DNA of 41,634 nucleotides from contig CALAGS010000213.1 of NCBI GenBank assembly GCA_937891665.1, positions 1 through 41,634 on the forward strand, given 5' to 3'. Source of the DNA: an uncultured Burkholderiales bacterium. Its GTDB lineage: Bacteria > Pseudomonadota > Gammaproteobacteria > Burkholderiales > Burkholderiaceae_C. Shown here piece by piece: positions 1 to 9,831 of the stretch; position 1 is the stretch's first letter, and every line of letters begins with the position of its first letter. Made by a program: the position numbers and the translations under genes. A model generated the notes under the pieces. The model saw only the letters and a program-made list of their open reading frames with translations, searched no databases and had not been told where the DNA came from.

Positions 1-1043
1 TGCGCAGCTACCACGAAGCGCAGAAAAAAGCCTCTGGTGAAAGCTGGTCGTACAAAGACGAAGACGGCAACTTGCTGGGTCAAAAAGTGACACCCCTCGA
101 CCGCGTGGGAATTTACGTGCCAGGCGGCAAGGCGGCTTACCCTTCATCCGTTTTGATGAATGCCATCCCTGCGCATGTGGCTGGTGTTGAAGAGATCATC
201 ATGGTGGTCCCCACACCCCAGGGCGTGAAAAATGCGCTGGTGCTGGCCGCAGCGTATGTTGCGGGTGTGTCGCGAGCCTTCACCATTGGCGGCGCACAGG
301 CGGTGGCTGCATTGGCCTATGGCACGGCCACAGTTCCCAAAGTCGACAAAATAACTGGCCCTGGCAACGCGTACGTGGCCAGCGCGAAAAAGCGCGTTTT
401 TGGCACCGTGGGCATTGACATGATTGCAGGCCCCAGCGAAATTTTGGTCTTGGCCGATGGCACAACGCCTCCAGAGTGGGTGGCAATGGATTTGTTTTCT
501 CAAGCTGAGCACGATGAGTTGGCGCAAAGCATTTTGTTGTGCCCAGATGCCGACTACATCGACAAAGTTCAGGCGGCAATAGACCAACTGCTTCCCACAT
601 TGCCGCGTGCAGCCATCATTGCCAAATCCATGAACGATCGAGGCGCCCTCATTCAAACGCGCAGCATGCAAGAAGCCTGCGAGATCAGCAATCGCATTGC
701 CCCCGAGCACTTGGAAGTGTCTAGTCGCAATCCCCATGAGTGGGAGCCCTTGCTCAAGCATGCGGGCGCTATTTTCTTGGGTGCATTCACCAGCGAATCT
801 TTGGGTGATTACTGCGCAGGACCCAACCATGTGTTGCCCACCAGCGGCACTGCACGCTTTTCTTCCCCATTGGGTGTTTACGATTTCCAAAAGCGCTCTA
901 GCCTCATTGAGGTGAGTGAGAAGGGCGCACAAAGCTTGGGCCTCATTGCTGCAGAGTTGGCGTACGGCGAAGGCTTGCAAGCCCACGCGCGTGCCGCTGA
1001 GCTGCGCTTGAACCCCGTACCGCCTCAAAGAAAAACACCATGA
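1..1043 (+). CDS. hisD: Histidinol dehydrogenase, C-terminal part (5' end outside window)
   Basis: The reading frame is already open at the window edge (first full codon at 3), so the start lies upstream; about 347 codons are present of a family length near 430-440. HisD performs the last two steps of histidine synthesis, the NAD-dependent oxidation of L-histidinol to L-histidine through the aldehyde, in the cytoplasm. Visible family motifs are [37 protein letters not shown] (Gln/His zinc-ligand region), APEHLEV (catalytic Glu-His pair) and [18 protein letters not shown] (Asp zinc-ligand region). The stop codon shares four bases (ATGA) with the hisC start, so the two are probably translationally coupled as part of the long his run. 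Apart from the truncation nothing is odd. Confidence 0.97.
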   Translation, partial: RSYHEAQKKASGESWSYKDEDGNLLGQKVTPLDRVGIYVPGGKAAYPSSVLMNAIPAHVAGVEEIIMVVPTPQGVKNALVLAAAYVAGVSRAFTIGGAQAVAALAYGTATVPKVDKITGPGNAYVASAKKRVFGTVGIDMIAGPSEILVLADGTTPPEWVAMDLFSQAEHDELAQSILLCPDADYIDKVQAAIDQLLPTLPRAAIIAKSMNDRGALIQTRSMQEACEISNRIAPEHLEVSSRNPHEWEPLLKHAGAIFLGAFTSESLGDYCAGPNHVLPTSGTARFSSPLGVYDFQKRSSLIEVSEKGAQSLGLIAAELAYGEGLQAHARAAELRLNPVPPQRKTP

Positions 1044-2131
1044 GTCCAAACCAAACCCCCGCCCCTTGGCTGAAACACATTCGCCAAGATGTGCAATCCA
1101 TGCACGCTTATGCCATTCAAGACTCAACCGGCATGGTCAAGCTAGACGCCATGGAAAACCCCTTCACCTTGTCCCCCGAATTGCAAAAGCAATTGGGCGA
1201 GCGTCTGGGTGCTTTGGCCCTCAATCGTTATCCCGGTAACCGCATCAATGTGTTGCGCTCAGAACTGGCCAAATATGTGCAAATGCCCGAAGGCTTTGAC
1301 ATCATGTTGGGCAACGGCTCTGATGAACTGATCACGCTCCTTTCAGTGGCCTGTGATGTACCCGGGGCCAGCATTTTGGCGCCGCTGCCTGGCTTTGTGA
1401 TGTACGCCATGAGTGCACAATTGCAAGGTGTGACATTTCTCGGTGTGCCACTGACTGCCAACTTCGAGTTGGACGAGGCTGCCATGCTGAGTGCCATTGC
1501 AACGCACAAACCGGCAGTGGTCTATTTGGCCTACCCCAACAACCCAACGGGCACACTTTGGAGCGCCGACGCCATTGAGCGCATTGTGCTGGCTCAAGGT
1601 CAGCAAGGCGGGTTGATCGTCATGGACGAAGCCTATCAACCTTTTGCAAGTCAAACCTACATGGACCGCATTGCCCAACATGGCCATGTGCTGCTCATGC
1701 GAACCTTGTCTAAGTTTGGTTTAGCAGGCGTACGCCTTGGTTACATGGTGGGCCCCAAGGCCTTGATTGCAGAAATCGACAAAGTTCGCCCGCCCTACAA
1801 CATCAGTGTCCTAAATTGCGAATGCGCGCTGTTTGCTTTAGAACACGCAGAGGTTTTTGCCCAGCAGGCGGCTCAAATTCGGGAAGAACGTGAAAAACTC
1901 AGTCATTCATTGGCCTTGTTGCCAGGGGTGCAAGTCTTCCCCAGTCAGGCCAATATGCTCTTGGTTCGTATGCCAGACGCCACAAAGTGCTTCGAAGGTA
2001 TGAAGTTGAAAGGCATTTTGGTCAAGAACGTTTCTAAAATGCATCCATTGCTTACCAACTGTTTGCGCCTCACTGTCGGAACCCCTGCAGAAAACGCCCA
2101 CATGTTGGCAGCACTCAAGGAATCTTTATGA
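1040..2131 (+). CDS. hisC: Histidinol-phosphate aminotransferase
   Basis: This 363-aa class I/II fold PLP aminotransferase interconverts imidazole-acetol phosphate plus glutamate and L-histidinol phosphate. The PLP-binding lysine is K225 in [14 protein letters not shown]; the YPNNPTGT segment (165-172) and MDEAYQPF (195-202) supply the cofactor-binding Asn and Asp/Tyr. The ATG at 1040 overlaps the hisD stop by four bases and the hisC stop overlaps the hisB ATG in the same way, which fixes the start and end. Length is typical of the family. Aspartate or aromatic aminotransferases share the fold, but position between hisD and hisB makes hisC the clear choice. Confidence 0.97.
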   Translation: MSPNQTPAPWLKHIRQDVQSMHAYAIQDSTGMVKLDAMENPFTLSPELQKQLGERLGALALNRYPGNRINVLRSELAKYVQMPEGFDIMLGNGSDELITLLSVACDVPGASILAPLPGFVMYAMSAQLQGVTFLGVPLTANFELDEAAMLSAIATHKPAVVYLAYPNNPTGTLWSADAIERIVLAQGQQGGLIVMDEAYQPFASQTYMDRIAQHGHVLLMRTLSKFGLAGVRLGYMVGPKALIAEIDKVRPPYNISVLNCECALFALEHAEVFAQQAAQIREEREKLSHSLALLPGVQVFPSQANMLLVRMPDATKCFEGMKLKGILVKNVSKMHPLLTNCLRLTVGTPAENAHMLAALKESL

Positions 2132-2724
2132 GCACACCCCGCGTTGCTGAAGTCACGCGCAACACTGCAGAAACTCAAATCAGAGTCAAAGTCAATTTGG
2201 ACGGCACCGGTCAAGCCAACTTGTCTACGGGCATTGGTTTTTTTGACCACATGCTCGATCAAATTGCACGCCATGGCCTAATTGACTTGGACATCCAAGC
2301 CAAGGGTGACCTGCACATCGATGGGCACCACACGGTTGAAGATGTCGGCATCACTTTGGGTCAAGCCGTTGCCAAAGCCATGGGCGATAAAAAAGGACTG
2401 CGCCGTTACGGACATGCGTATGTGCCTCTAGACGAAGCCTTGTCGCGCGTGGTCATCGATCTTTCGGGGCGTCCTGGCTTGGTCAATCACGTGCCCTTTA
2501 CCAGCGGCATGGTGGGCGGCTTTGACACCCAACTCATGCACGAATTTTTTCAAGGCTTCGTGAACCATGCCTTGGTCACACTGCACATTGACAACTTGCG
2601 TGGCGACAATGCGCACCACCAAGCCGAAACCGTGTTCAAGGCCTTTGCGCGCGCGTTGCGTGCAGCACTTGAAATTGATCCCCGCTCTGTAGGCGTTATT
2701 CCTTCAACCAAGGGTTCGCTCTGA
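2128..2724 (+). CDS. hisB: Imidazoleglycerol-phosphate dehydratase
   Basis: This 198-aa enzyme dehydrates imidazole glycerol phosphate to imidazole acetol phosphate. It is the monofunctional dehydratase, without the phosphatase domain fused to it in enterobacteria, so histidinol phosphatase must be encoded elsewhere. Metal-binding histidines are seen in [13 protein letters not shown] (39-50), [10 protein letters not shown] (66-74) and [12 protein letters not shown] (162-173), the duplicated HHxxE pattern of the Mn-dependent family. It overlaps hisC by four bases (ATGA) and ends two bases before hisH. Confidence 0.97.
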   Translation: MSTPRVAEVTRNTAETQIRVKVNLDGTGQANLSTGIGFFDHMLDQIARHGLIDLDIQAKGDLHIDGHHTVEDVGITLGQAVAKAMGDKKGLRRYGHAYVPLDEALSRVVIDLSGRPGLVNHVPFTSGMVGGFDTQLMHEFFQGFVNHALVTLHIDNLRGDNAHHQAETVFKAFARALRAALEIDPRSVGVIPSTKGSL

Positions 2725-2726
2725 GC

Positions 2727-3389
2727 ATGTCCCCCAATTCTGTGGCGGTGGTCGATTACGGCATGGGCAATTTGCGTTCAGTGGCCCAAGCCGTCATTCA
2801 TGCTGCGCAAGACACCGGGGTAGAAGTCAAAATCACTTCGAATCCACAGGATGTGCGAGACGCCACCCGTGTTGTATTGCCCGGTCAAGGCGCCATGCCA
2901 GATTGCATGCGCGAATTGCGCCAGTCTGGCTTGTTTGAAGCGGTGCTAGATGCGGCAGGCAAAAAGCCTTTGTTTGGTGTGTGTGTGGGCATGCAGATGT
3001 TGCTCGATCACAGTGAAGAAGGCGATGTCCCTGGCTTGGCACTGATCCCGGGCAAGGTGGTCAAATTTGATTTGGCTGGCAAAATTCAGGCCGATGGCAG
3101 TCGCTTCAAAGTGCCCCAAATGGGCTGGAATCAGGTCAATTTCTGTTCACATGAGGCTGCCCAGCATCCGGTTTGGGGCAACATTCCCAATGGCAGCTAT
3201 TTCTATTTTGTACACAGCTTTTACGCAAAACCCGATAATGCAAGCCATGTTGCTGCAGAAACTGATTACGGTGGGCTTTTTGCCTGTGCCATTGCGCGCG
3301 ATAATTTGTTTGCAACGCAGTTCCACCCAGAAAAAAGTGCCGACCAAGGTTTGGCCCTTTATCGGAACTTTTTGCATTGGCAACCCTGA
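2727..3389 (+). CDS. hisH: Imidazole glycerol phosphate synthase, glutamine amidotransferase subunit
   Basis: This 220-aa class I glutamine amidotransferase releases ammonia from glutamine and channels it to HisF. The nucleophile is C86 in [12 protein letters not shown]; the His/Glu partners are H200 and E202 in [19 protein letters not shown] (8-18) opens the domain. The ATG lies two bases after hisB. The partner hisF is separated from it by hisA and a mutarotase gene. Downstream is the widest gap in the his run up to hisA (55 nt); it is strongly pyrimidine-rich on the plus strand. Confidence 0.96.
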   Translation: MSPNSVAVVDYGMGNLRSVAQAVIHAAQDTGVEVKITSNPQDVRDATRVVLPGQGAMPDCMRELRQSGLFEAVLDAAGKKPLFGVCVGMQMLLDHSEEGDVPGLALIPGKVVKFDLAGKIQADGSRFKVPQMGWNQVNFCSHEAAQHPVWGNIPNGSYFYFVHSFYAKPDNASHVAAETDYGGLFACAIARDNLFATQFHPEKSADQGLALYRNFLHWQP

Positions 3390-3444
3390 TTTTTGACGAC
3401 TTTTCTAATTTCATTTTTCTTCACTCTAGCGCTACCCCTTAGCC

Positions 3445-4185
3445 ATGATTCTGATACCTGCAATTGATCTCAAAGACGGCCATTGCGTTCGCCTGAAACA
3501 AGGCGACATGGACCAATCCACCACTTTTGGTGAGGACCCCGCAGCCATGGCCCAAAGCTGGCTTGAAAAAGGCGCAAGGCGCTTGCACTTGGTCGACCTC
3601 AATGGCGCTTTTGCGGGCAAGCCGCAAAACTTTGCGGCCATCAAATCCATCCTTAAAGCGGTGGGGGGCGAAATTCCTGTTCAATTGGGCGGTGGCATTC
3701 GAGACCTAGACACCATTGAAAAATACATCGACGGCGGTTTGCGTTACGTCATCATCGGCACAGCTGCTGTCAAAAATCCTGGCTTCTTGCGCGATGCATG
3801 CAGTGCCTTTGGCGGCCACATCATTGTGGGCCTCGATGCCAAAGACGGCAAAGTGGCCACCGACGGTTGGAGCAAACTCACCGGCCACGAAGTGGTCGAC
3901 CTGGCCAAAAAATTTGAAGACTGGGGCGTCGAGTCCATCATTTACACCGACATTGGCCGCGATGGCATGCTGAGTGGTATCAACATCGATGCCACAGTCA
4001 AGTTGGCCCAAGCCCTCACCATTCCGGTCATTGCTTCTGGCGGTTTGTCCAACATGGCCGACATCGAGCAGCTTTGTGCTGTGGAAGATGAAGGCGTCGA
4101 AGGTGTTATTTGCGGCCGTGCCATTTACTCTGGCGACCTCGACTTCCAAGCAGCCCAGGCGCGGGCCGATGAACTTAACGACTGA
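3445..4185 (+). CDS. hisA: Phosphoribosylformimino-5-aminoimidazole carboxamide ribotide isomerase
   Basis: This 246-aa (beta/alpha)8-barrel catalyses the Amadori rearrangement of ProFAR to PRFAR. The catalytic pair of aspartates is D8 (IPAIDLKDG) and D131 (VGLDAKDGK), one in each half barrel; phosphate-binding glycines are seen in QLGGGIRD (80-87) and ASGGLSN. It is related to the product of hisF downstream and is distinguished by [12 protein letters not shown] at the N terminus. Its last 17 bases overlap the mutarotase gene, whose ATG lies inside the final hisA codons. Confidence 0.97.
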   Translation: MILIPAIDLKDGHCVRLKQGDMDQSTTFGEDPAAMAQSWLEKGARRLHLVDLNGAFAGKPQNFAAIKSILKAVGGEIPVQLGGGIRDLDTIEKYIDGGLRYVIIGTAAVKNPGFLRDACSAFGGHIIVGLDAKDGKVATDGWSKLTGHEVVDLAKKFEDWGVESIIYTDIGRDGMLSGINIDATVKLAQALTIPVIASGGLSNMADIEQLCAVEDEGVEGVICGRAIYSGDLDFQAAQARADELND

Positions 4186-5017
4186 CAGCCTGCAGGGTCA
4201 TGCGGGATGGCGTTGGTCATTGCCGCAAGGAGACAGTGTGTTCGTGGCGCAGCAGGGCGCGCAGGTCTTGTCTTGGCAAACAGGCGGACTAGAGCGTTTG
4301 TATCTCAGTCCAGTTTCTGCTTGCGACGGTACCACTGCCATTCGAGGCGGCATCCCTGTTTGCTTTCCGCAATTTAACCAACGCGGTACTTTGCCTAAGC
4401 ATGGGTTTGCGCGCAACATGGCTTGGCGTTTGGTAGCCGAGCAAAGTCAGGGATCTGAGAAAGTTTTTGAGCTCTCAGACAATGCGCAAACGCATGCTCT
4501 TTGGCCCATTCAATTCAAAACGCAACTCAAGGTACTTTTAAGTGATCAAGCTTTGAAAATTCAACTCTCAGTTCAAAACCTGGGTCTTCAAACGCTAAGC
4601 TTCACGGGTGCATTGCACACTTACTTTGCAGTGAATCAAATTCAGCAAGTCAGTTTGCAGGGTCAAGCCCATCAAGCGGAATGGGATGCAGTCAATGACA
4701 CCCATCAAAAATGCCAGGGCCAGCTCAGCTTCAACACAGAATTTGACCGAGTCTATGACGTGGCCACAGAAAATCAACCCACATGGACTTTGACAGAAGG
4801 CGCTAACGTGTTGCACATTTCACAAAGTGCCTCTTGGGGCCAAAGCGTGGTTTGGAATCCAGGTGCTGAGAAATGCAGCCAACTCAAAGACATGCCTATG
4901 GATGGCTATCAACGCATGTTGTGCGTTGAAGCAGCGCGCGTCACGTCTTCCATCGAAGTCCCGCCCTCCCAGCAATGGGAAGCTTGGCAACAACTCGCGG
5001 TTTCAACATCATGCTAG
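4169..5017 (+). CDS. D-hexose-6-phosphate mutarotase (YeaD-type aldose epimerase family)
   Basis: The 282-aa product belongs to the galactose-mutarotase-like superfamily, glucose-6-phosphate 1-epimerase branch, which interconverts alpha and beta anomers of hexose 6-phosphates. Family signs are [11 protein letters not shown] (59-69), [10 protein letters not shown] (77-86, conserved His78), [10 protein letters not shown] (146-155, His150), EFDRVY (191-196) and CVEAA (252-256, likely catalytic Glu254). The start is placed at ATG 4169, inside the end of hisA (17-base overlap); the open frame extends further upstream only through hisA. The stop overlaps hisF by seven bases. It is not a histidine enzyme, so its place between hisA and hisF suggests co-expression, not a pathway step; why is unknown. 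Confidence 0.9.
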   Translation: MNLTTDSLQGHAGWRWSLPQGDSVFVAQQGAQVLSWQTGGLERLYLSPVSACDGTTAIRGGIPVCFPQFNQRGTLPKHGFARNMAWRLVAEQSQGSEKVFELSDNAQTHALWPIQFKTQLKVLLSDQALKIQLSVQNLGLQTLSFTGALHTYFAVNQIQQVSLQGQAHQAEWDAVNDTHQKCQGQLSFNTEFDRVYDVATENQPTWTLTEGANVLHISQSASWGQSVVWNPGAEKCSQLKDMPMDGYQRMLCVEAARVTSSIEVPPSQQWEAWQQLAVSTSC

Positions 5018-5790
5018 CCAAACGCATCATTCCTTGCCTTGACGTCACCGGCGGCCGTGTGGTCAAAGGTGTTAATTTTGTCGAACTTCGCGACGCAGGC
5101 GACCCCGTCGAAATAGCGGCCAGATACAACGAACAAGGCGCCGATGAACTTACCTTCTTGGACATCACTGCCACCAGCGATGGCCGCGATCTGATTCTTC
5201 ACATCATCGAGGCGGTGGCCTCACAAGTTTTCATTCCACTCACCGTGGGCGGTGGTGTCAGAAGTGTTGACGATGTGCGCCGTTTGCTCAACGCCGGTGC
5301 CGACAAAACCAGTTTCAATTCGGCGGCCATTGCCAACCCCCAAGTCATTCGAGATGCGTCGCAAAAGTACGGCGCGCAGTGCATCGTGGTGGCCATCGAT
5401 GCCAAACGCCGTCAGGGCGAGGCCATCCAGTTGCGCGGGGAAGGCTGGGATGTTTACAGCCATGGGGGTCGGCAAAACACGGGCTTAGACGCAATTCAGT
5501 GGGCGGCCAAGATGGCCGAGTTTGGCGCTGGCGAAATTTTGCTCACCAGCATGGACCGCGATGGCACCAAGTCGGGCTTTGATTTGGCCCTGACCAAGGC
5601 CGTGAGCGATGCGGTGCAAGTGCCCGTCATTGCTTCGGGCGGTGTGGGAAATTTGGACCATTTGGCCGATGGCGTGCAGCAGGGTGGGGCAGATGCCGTG
5701 CTGGCCGCCAGTATTTTTCACTACGGCGAATACACGGTTCAGGAAGCCAAGCAGCGCATGCGCGAGCGGGGAATTCCTGTCCGTTTGTAA
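5011..5790 (+). CDS. hisF: Imidazole glycerol phosphate synthase, cyclase subunit
   Basis: This 259-aa (beta/alpha)8-barrel uses ammonia from HisH to turn PRFAR into imidazole glycerol phosphate and AICAR. The catalytic aspartates fall at the canonical positions D11 ([10 protein letters not shown]) and D130 (VVAIDAKRR). Also seen are [10 protein letters not shown] (79-88) and ASGGVGN. The start ATG at 5011 gives the standard [13 protein letters not shown] terminus; a start 12 codons upstream would add residues unlike the family. It overlaps the mutarotase stop by seven bases. The AICAR released links the pathway to purine synthesis. Confidence 0.97.
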   Translation: MLAKRIIPCLDVTGGRVVKGVNFVELRDAGDPVEIAARYNEQGADELTFLDITATSDGRDLILHIIEAVASQVFIPLTVGGGVRSVDDVRRLLNAGADKTSFNSAAIANPQVIRDASQKYGAQCIVVAIDAKRRQGEAIQLRGEGWDVYSHGGRQNTGLDAIQWAAKMAEFGAGEILLTSMDRDGTKSGFDLALTKAVSDAVQVPVIASGGVGNLDHLADGVQQGGADAVLAASIFHYGEYTVQEAKQRMRERGIPVRL

Positions 5791-5833
5791 ACAAACGCCT
5801 GTTCAAGCCTTCGACAAGTGGTAGATTCAGCGC

Positions 5834-6223
5834 ATGAATTGGCTTGATCAAATTAAATGGGACGCGCAGGGCTTGGTGCCCGTCATCGCACAAGAAGCCA
5901 GCACCGGCGATGTGCTGATGTTCGCTTGGATGAACCGCGAGGCCCTTGAAAAAACCGCCGAACTCAAGCGCGCGGTGTATTTCAGCCGATCGCGCAACAA
6001 ACTGTGGTTCAAAGGCGAAGAGTCTGGCCATGTGCAAACCGTGCAAGACATGCGATTAGACTGCGACAACGATGTGTTGCTCCTCAAGGTCACACAACTG
6101 GGACATGAGCCCGGCATTGCCTGCCATACCGGCCGTCACAGTTGTTTCTTTCAAACGTATCAAAATGGCGAATGGGTCGCCACCGAGCCGGTTTTAAAAG
6201 ACCCCGAAACCATTTACAAGTGA
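5834..6223 (+). CDS. hisI: Phosphoribosyl-AMP cyclohydrolase
   Basis: This 129-aa zinc enzyme opens the purine ring of phosphoribosyl-AMP. Metal ligands are visible: [10 protein letters not shown] (76-84; D76, C77, D78, D80) and [11 protein letters not shown] (96-106; C97, C104). FAWMNREAL (30-38) and [10 protein letters not shown] (49-58) are family signatures. It is the single-domain form; the pyrophosphatase is a separate gene (hisE) 18 bases downstream, unlike the fused enterobacterial enzyme. It follows hisF after 43 bases. Confidence 0.97.
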   Translation: MNWLDQIKWDAQGLVPVIAQEASTGDVLMFAWMNREALEKTAELKRAVYFSRSRNKLWFKGEESGHVQTVQDMRLDCDNDVLLLKVTQLGHEPGIACHTGRHSCFFQTYQNGEWVATEPVLKDPETIYK

Positions 6224-6241
6224 GCACTTGTTGCCAAAATC

Positions 6242-6610
6242 ATGAGTTCTACCGATGCCTTGGCCCGCTTAGCGGCCGTGATTGAAAGTCGCAAACCGGC
6301 CAACGGCGGCGATCCTGAAAAAAGTTATGTGGCCCGCCTGCTGCACAAAGGGCCAGACGCTTTTTTGAAAAAAATTGGCGAAGAAGCCACAGAAACTGTG
6401 ATGGCTGCCAAAGACATGGATCACGGCGGCGATGCCCACAAACTGGTGGGTGAGGTGGCTGACTTGTGGTTTCACAGCATGATTGCCCTGGCACACTATG
6501 GCTTGTCACCCGCCGATGTGGTGGACGAACTCAGCCGGCGTGAGGGCTTGAGTGGCCTGGAGGAAAAAGCCCTGCGCAAAGCAGAACAACGTGAACAATC
6601 AGGTGAATGA
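6242..6610 (+). CDS. hisE: Phosphoribosyl-ATP pyrophosphatase
   Basis: This 122-aa all-alpha NTP-pyrophosphohydrolase (MazG-like fold) converts phosphoribosyl-ATP to phosphoribosyl-AMP and pyrophosphate, the second pathway step. The Mg-binding helices show as [15 protein letters not shown] (41-55) and [16 protein letters not shown], with paired acidic residues. [10 protein letters not shown] near residue 25 is typical of HisE. Its stop overlaps the HIT gene start (ATGA). With hisI it completes the early steps, so within the window all his enzymes except HisG and histidinol phosphatase are present. Confidence 0.96.
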   Translation: MSSTDALARLAAVIESRKPANGGDPEKSYVARLLHKGPDAFLKKIGEEATETVMAAKDMDHGGDAHKLVGEVADLWFHSMIALAHYGLSPADVVDELSRREGLSGLEEKALRKAEQREQSGE

Positions 6611-6966
6611 TGCAAGACCCCAACTGCCTCTTCTGCAAAATCATTGCAGGAAAAATCCCCTCCAAGAAAGTCTTTGAAGACGAGCACGTGTATGCTTTTC
6701 ATGACATTGCGCCCTGGGCGCCGGTCCATTTCTTGATGGTTCCCAAGCTTCATATTCCTTCAATGGCTCAAATAACCCTAGAACATTCGGCCTTAATGGG
6801 ACATTTGTTGGCATTGGCCCCCAAACTGGCTTTGGAGCAGGGTTGCCGCCCTTATCCCGAAGGTGGTTACAGAATTGTGACCAATACCGGATCTGAAGGT
6901 GGGCAAGAAATTCACCATTTGCATTTCCATGTCATGGGCGGGCCACGTCCTTGGCTTCGGGGTTAA
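6607..6966 (+). CDS. hinT: HIT family nucleoside phosphoramidate/dinucleotide hydrolase (HinT-like)
   Basis: This 119-aa cytoplasmic protein carries the histidine triad as [10 protein letters not shown] (103-112), with H106 as the expected nucleophile of the H-x-H-x-H core. [19 protein letters not shown] near the N terminus is characteristic of HinT, a purine nucleoside phosphoramidase. Two tandem ATG codons (6607 and 6610) are possible starts; the first overlaps the hisE stop. In betaproteobacteria this gene commonly joins his to tatABC, and the same is seen here. The physiological substrate is not evident from context. Confidence 0.92.
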   Translation: MMQDPNCLFCKIIAGKIPSKKVFEDEHVYAFHDIAPWAPVHFLMVPKLHIPSMAQITLEHSALMGHLLALAPKLALEQGCRPYPEGGYRIVTNTGSEGGQEIHHLHFHVMGGPRPWLRG

Positions 6967-7002
6967 ACGCTTAGAATCACCAATCATTGTTAGGAGACAT
7001 TC

Positions 7003-7242
7003 ATGGGTTCATTTTCTATTTGGCACTGGCTAGTTGTTTTGCTGATCGTGGTCATGGTTTTTGGCACTAAAAAGCTGAGAAACATGGGATCTGATTTGGG
7101 TGGTGCCGTCAAAGGATTCAAAGACGGCATGAAAGATCCCAATGCCCCTTCGGCCACCGAAGAAAAACCGGCCGCTCAAGTAGCCGCTTCGACCACGGCT
7201 GAAAAAACCACGATCGACGTGGAAGCCAAGACAAAGTCCTGA
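7003..7242 (+). CDS. tatA: Sec-independent protein translocase subunit TatA
   Basis: This 79-aa pore-forming component of the twin-arginine translocase has one N-terminal membrane helix ([15 protein letters not shown], about 7-21), the FG-T-KKLRN hinge (20-28) and an amphipathic helix ([12 protein letters not shown]), then a polar Ala/Thr/Lys-rich tail. A good ribosome binding site (TAGGAGA) precedes the ATG. The order tatA-tatB-tatC with one-base and six-base gaps implies a single transcript. TatE-like paralogues look alike, but the linked tatB and tatC identify it. Confidence 0.95.
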   Translation: MGSFSIWHWLVVLLIVVMVFGTKKLRNMGSDLGGAVKGFKDGMKDPNAPSATEEKPAAQVAASTTAEKTTIDVEAKTKS

Positions 7243-7243
7243 T

Positions 7244-7711
7244 TTGATCGATCTCGGCATTTCCAAAATAGCCCTCATCGGGGTGGTGGCGCTGATCGTC
7301 ATCGGCCCTGAGAAGTTGCCGCGCGTGGCGCGCACCTTGGGCAGTCTGTTGGGCAAGGCTCAGCGTTACATCTCCGATGTCAAGGCTGAGGTCAATCGCA
7401 CCATGGATTTGGATGAGCTGAAAAAAATGAAGGAAACGATGGAGAGTGCCGCTCGCGACGTAGAAGGCTCTGTTCAGACAACGGCCATCGACTTTGAAAA
7501 GCAATGGAATGAAACCACAGCGGGCTTGACCTCAGAAACCAATCACACGCCCTGGGTGCCGCCACCGCCTGTGTACAAGCACCCTGGTAAAAAGTTTCGT
7601 TTAAAGCAGGCTGCAGTGCCTCAATGGTACAAATCGCGTACAGGTGTGCGAACCAAAACATTGTCGGGTGCGGCCAGAGTGGCGCGCTACCGACCCACCA
7701 AATTAGGTTAA
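7244..7711 (+). CDS. tatB: Sec-independent protein translocase subunit TatB
   Basis: This 155-aa receptor subunit partners TatC in recognising RR signal peptides. The N terminus [14 protein letters not shown] is the expected TatB helix, followed by [14 protein letters not shown] (26-39), whose Pro-Glu pair is typical of TatB, and a longer amphipathic/charged region. The start is a TTG at 7244, one base after the tatA stop; no ATG lies near, and this start gives the correct N terminus. The tail is basic and proline-rich ([13 protein letters not shown]). The TTG may keep TatB below TatA, which fits the known excess of TatA, but that is inference. Confidence 0.94.
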   Translation: MIDLGISKIALIGVVALIVIGPEKLPRVARTLGSLLGKAQRYISDVKAEVNRTMDLDELKKMKETMESAARDVEGSVQTTAIDFEKQWNETTAGLTSETNHTPWVPPPPVYKHPGKKFRLKQAAVPQWYKSRTGVRTKTLSGAARVARYRPTKLG

Positions 7712-7717
7712 TTTTCA

Positions 7718-8506
7718 GTGTCCGATCCAACCCCAAAGCCCGAAGACGAACTGGCCGGCACAGAACAGCCCTTTGTGACGCATTTAATGGAGTTGCGCGA
7801 CAGGTTGGTGCGCGCTATGGCGGGTATCGGCATTGCGGCAGCCATTTTGGCCTTATTTCCTGGACCTGCAGAGCTTTACGACCTGCTTGCCGCCCCCTTG
7901 GTGGCCAATTTGCCTGCAGGTGCAACCTTGATTGCCACCTCGGTCATCTCGCCTTTCATGGTGCCCATCAAAATCTTGTTCATGGCGGCATTTTTGTTGG
8001 CCTTGCCTGTGGTTCTCTACCAAGTCTGGGCTTTCATTGCACCTGGCTTGTACACCCATGAAAAACGCCTGGTCATGCCATTGGTCATTTCTAGCACCGT
8101 GTTGTTTTTTATAGGCGTAGCATTTTGTTATTTCTTTGTCTTTGGACAGGTGTTCAAATTCATTCAAAGCTTTGCACCCAAAAGCATCACGGCTGCGCCA
8201 GACATTGAGGCCTATCTGGGTTTTGTTCTGAGCATGTTTTTGGCATTTGGCTTGGCCTTCGAAGTGCCTATTGCGGTTGTGGTTTTGGCGCGTTTGAAAG
8301 TGGTGACCATTGAAAAGCTCAAAGACTTTCGGGGTTACTTTGTGGTCTTGGCGTTTGTCATTGCGGCCATCGTGACACCCCCAGATGTGGTCTCGCAATT
8401 GGCGCTGGCCATTCCCATGTGTGTGCTTTACGAATTGGGTATTTTGGCTGCCCAATTCTTCATCAAACACACGCAAGCTCCTAAAGAAGAAGAGACCGCC
8501 ACTTAA
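7718..8506 (+). CDS. tatC: Sec-independent protein translocase subunit TatC
   Basis: This 262-aa polytopic inner-membrane protein is the core of the Tat receptor. It shows the conserved N-terminal FVTHLMELRDRLVRA (20-34, with the Glu needed for signal recognition), then about six hydrophobic segments, including LILFMAAFLLALPVVLYQVWAF-type and FGLAFEVPIAVVVLARL-type stretches. A GTG at 7718 is the best start, six bases after the tatB stop. The C-terminal tail is short and charged (APKEEETAT). It ends the long plus-strand run; the next gene is convergent. Confidence 0.96.
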   Translation: MSDPTPKPEDELAGTEQPFVTHLMELRDRLVRAMAGIGIAAAILALFPGPAELYDLLAAPLVANLPAGATLIATSVISPFMVPIKILFMAAFLLALPVVLYQVWAFIAPGLYTHEKRLVMPLVISSTVLFFIGVAFCYFFVFGQVFKFIQSFAPKSITAAPDIEAYLGFVLSMFLAFGLAFEVPIAVVVLARLKVVTIEKLKDFRGYFVVLAFVIAAIVTPPDVVSQLALAIPMCVLYELGILAAQFFIKHTQAPKEEETAT

Positions 8507-8544
8507 AGCTGGCGCTGGATTGCACTGAGCAAGGCTATGCTGCG

Positions 8545-9732
8545 TTAAGGCCTTACTGGCCGTGTGCCCGGCGTCACCTGAACTTCAATCAATTTGCCAC
8601 TGCGCTGAATCGACAAGCTTGCTGCTTCGCCCGGTTTCAAGGCCGCAACCCGAGTGAGCATTTCAGGTACATCGGCCACAACTTGGCCAGCCACTTTCAA
8701 AATCAAATCGCCCGGTTGAATGCCGGCTTTGGCAGCGGGGCTATTTTGCAAAACCCCATTGATCAAGACGCCTTGTGGCAAGGTACCTGTAGATTTGTCT
8801 TTGGCGATGCCAAAGCTTTCGGCAATTTCAGCCGTCAATGGACGCGGCTCAACACCTATCCAGCCACGGGTCACTTTGCCGTCTTTGATCAGGGCCGCCA
8901 TGATTTGCGTGGCCGTCGAGACGGGTACCGCAAAGCCAATGCCCATGTTGCCGCCAGAGCGTGAATAAATGGCTGTGTTGATGCCCATAAGCAAACCATT
9001 GGCGTCAACCAAAGCGCCACCAGAGTTGCCGGGATTGATGGCCGCATCGGTTTGAATGAAATTTTCAAATGTGTTGATGCCCAATTGTTTGCGGCCTAGG
9101 GCACTCACAATGCCAGAGGTGACAGTTTGACCCACACCAAATGGGTTGCCGATGGCCAATACAGCATCGCCCACCTGCAAAGTTTCCATTTGGCCCAGGA
9201 TGATGGTGGGCAGTTTGGGCAAGTCAATTTTGAGCAAAGCCAAATCCGTTTCGGAGTCTGTGCCAATCACTTTGGCCATGGCGGTGCGGCCATCGTTCAG
9301 GGCGACTTCAATGGCCTCTGCGCCTTCAATGACATGGTGGTTGGTAAGGATATAGCCCTCTGCACTGACAATCACGCCACTGCCCATGCCACCGCCAGTT
9401 GAATCATCTTCAGGTTCTTCAAAAAAGCGAAACCAAGGATCTGCGCGGCGTGCTTTGCTTCGAGCTTTTTGCTGCACATTGATACTGACGACGGCTGGCG
9501 CTGCCTTTTGAGCCGCTTGTCTGAAGCTGCCCCCCGGCATGGCGTCTTGATTGCCCTCCATGCGGGCCTGAGTTAAGGCAAGCGTCATGGCGCTTCCCTG
9601 GCCCTTGAGCCAACCTGGCTGGAGGGTGGCGACGACAAACCAAGCGGCCAAAAGGACCGTCACCGATTGCGAAAACACAAGCCAAATTCTTTTCATGATG
9701 CGCATTGTGGACTGATCTTGAATCTTGTGCAT
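8545..9732 (-). CDS. Membrane-anchored HtrA/DegS-type serine protease with one PDZ domain
   Basis: The 395-aa product has an N-terminal membrane anchor or uncleaved signal (about 16-36), a trypsin-like domain with the triad H133 (TNHHVIEG), D163 (ETDLALLKID) and S237 (NPGNSGGALVD), and one PDZ domain (about 295-390, GVLINGVLQNSPAAKAGIQ). Family members degrade misfolded envelope proteins or cut anti-sigma factors in the periplasm. One PDZ plus an anchor resembles DegS more than two-PDZ DegP. The start is uncertain: ATG codons 10 and 14 (MRIMKR) are also plausible, and MKR would give a more usual short N terminus. It faces tatC and is divergent from pdxA. Confidence 0.9.
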   Translation of the reverse strand: MHKIQDQSTMRIMKRIWLVFSQSVTVLLAAWFVVATLQPGWLKGQGSAMTLALTQARMEGNQDAMPGGSFRQAAQKAAPAVVSINVQQKARSKARRADPWFRFFEEPEDDSTGGGMGSGVIVSAEGYILTNHHVIEGAEAIEVALNDGRTAMAKVIGTDSETDLALLKIDLPKLPTIILGQMETLQVGDAVLAIGNPFGVGQTVTSGIVSALGRKQLGINTFENFIQTDAAINPGNSGGALVDANGLLMGINTAIYSRSGGNMGIGFAVPVSTATQIMAALIKDGKVTRGWIGVEPRPLTAEIAESFGIAKDKSTGTLPQGVLINGVLQNSPAAKAGIQPGDLILKVAGQVVADVPEMLTRVAALKPGEAASLSIQRSGKLIEVQVTPGTRPVRP

Positions 9733-9831
9733 TCTTTCAGAGTTGAATCACAATAGACTCTCTTTGATATTGAAACAGACGCGTCTGATTTTCAGGCGTT
9801 CATTTCAAGCTGAACTCAACCCAAACCATTT

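Noticed and set aside
144..1127. Long minus-strand open frame opposite hisD and hisC
   Set aside because: It is antisense to clearly recognisable his genes and its translation (rich in His, Cys, Arg and Gly) resembles no family; a shadow of codon use.
3390..3444. Possible attenuator or small gene in the hisH-hisA gap
   Set aside because: The 55 bases are pyrimidine-rich with no His codon run or stable stem, so I made no feature of it.
7853..8476. 207-codon minus-strand frame within tatC
   Set aside because: Antisense shadow of a membrane protein gene; no start signal or family likeness.
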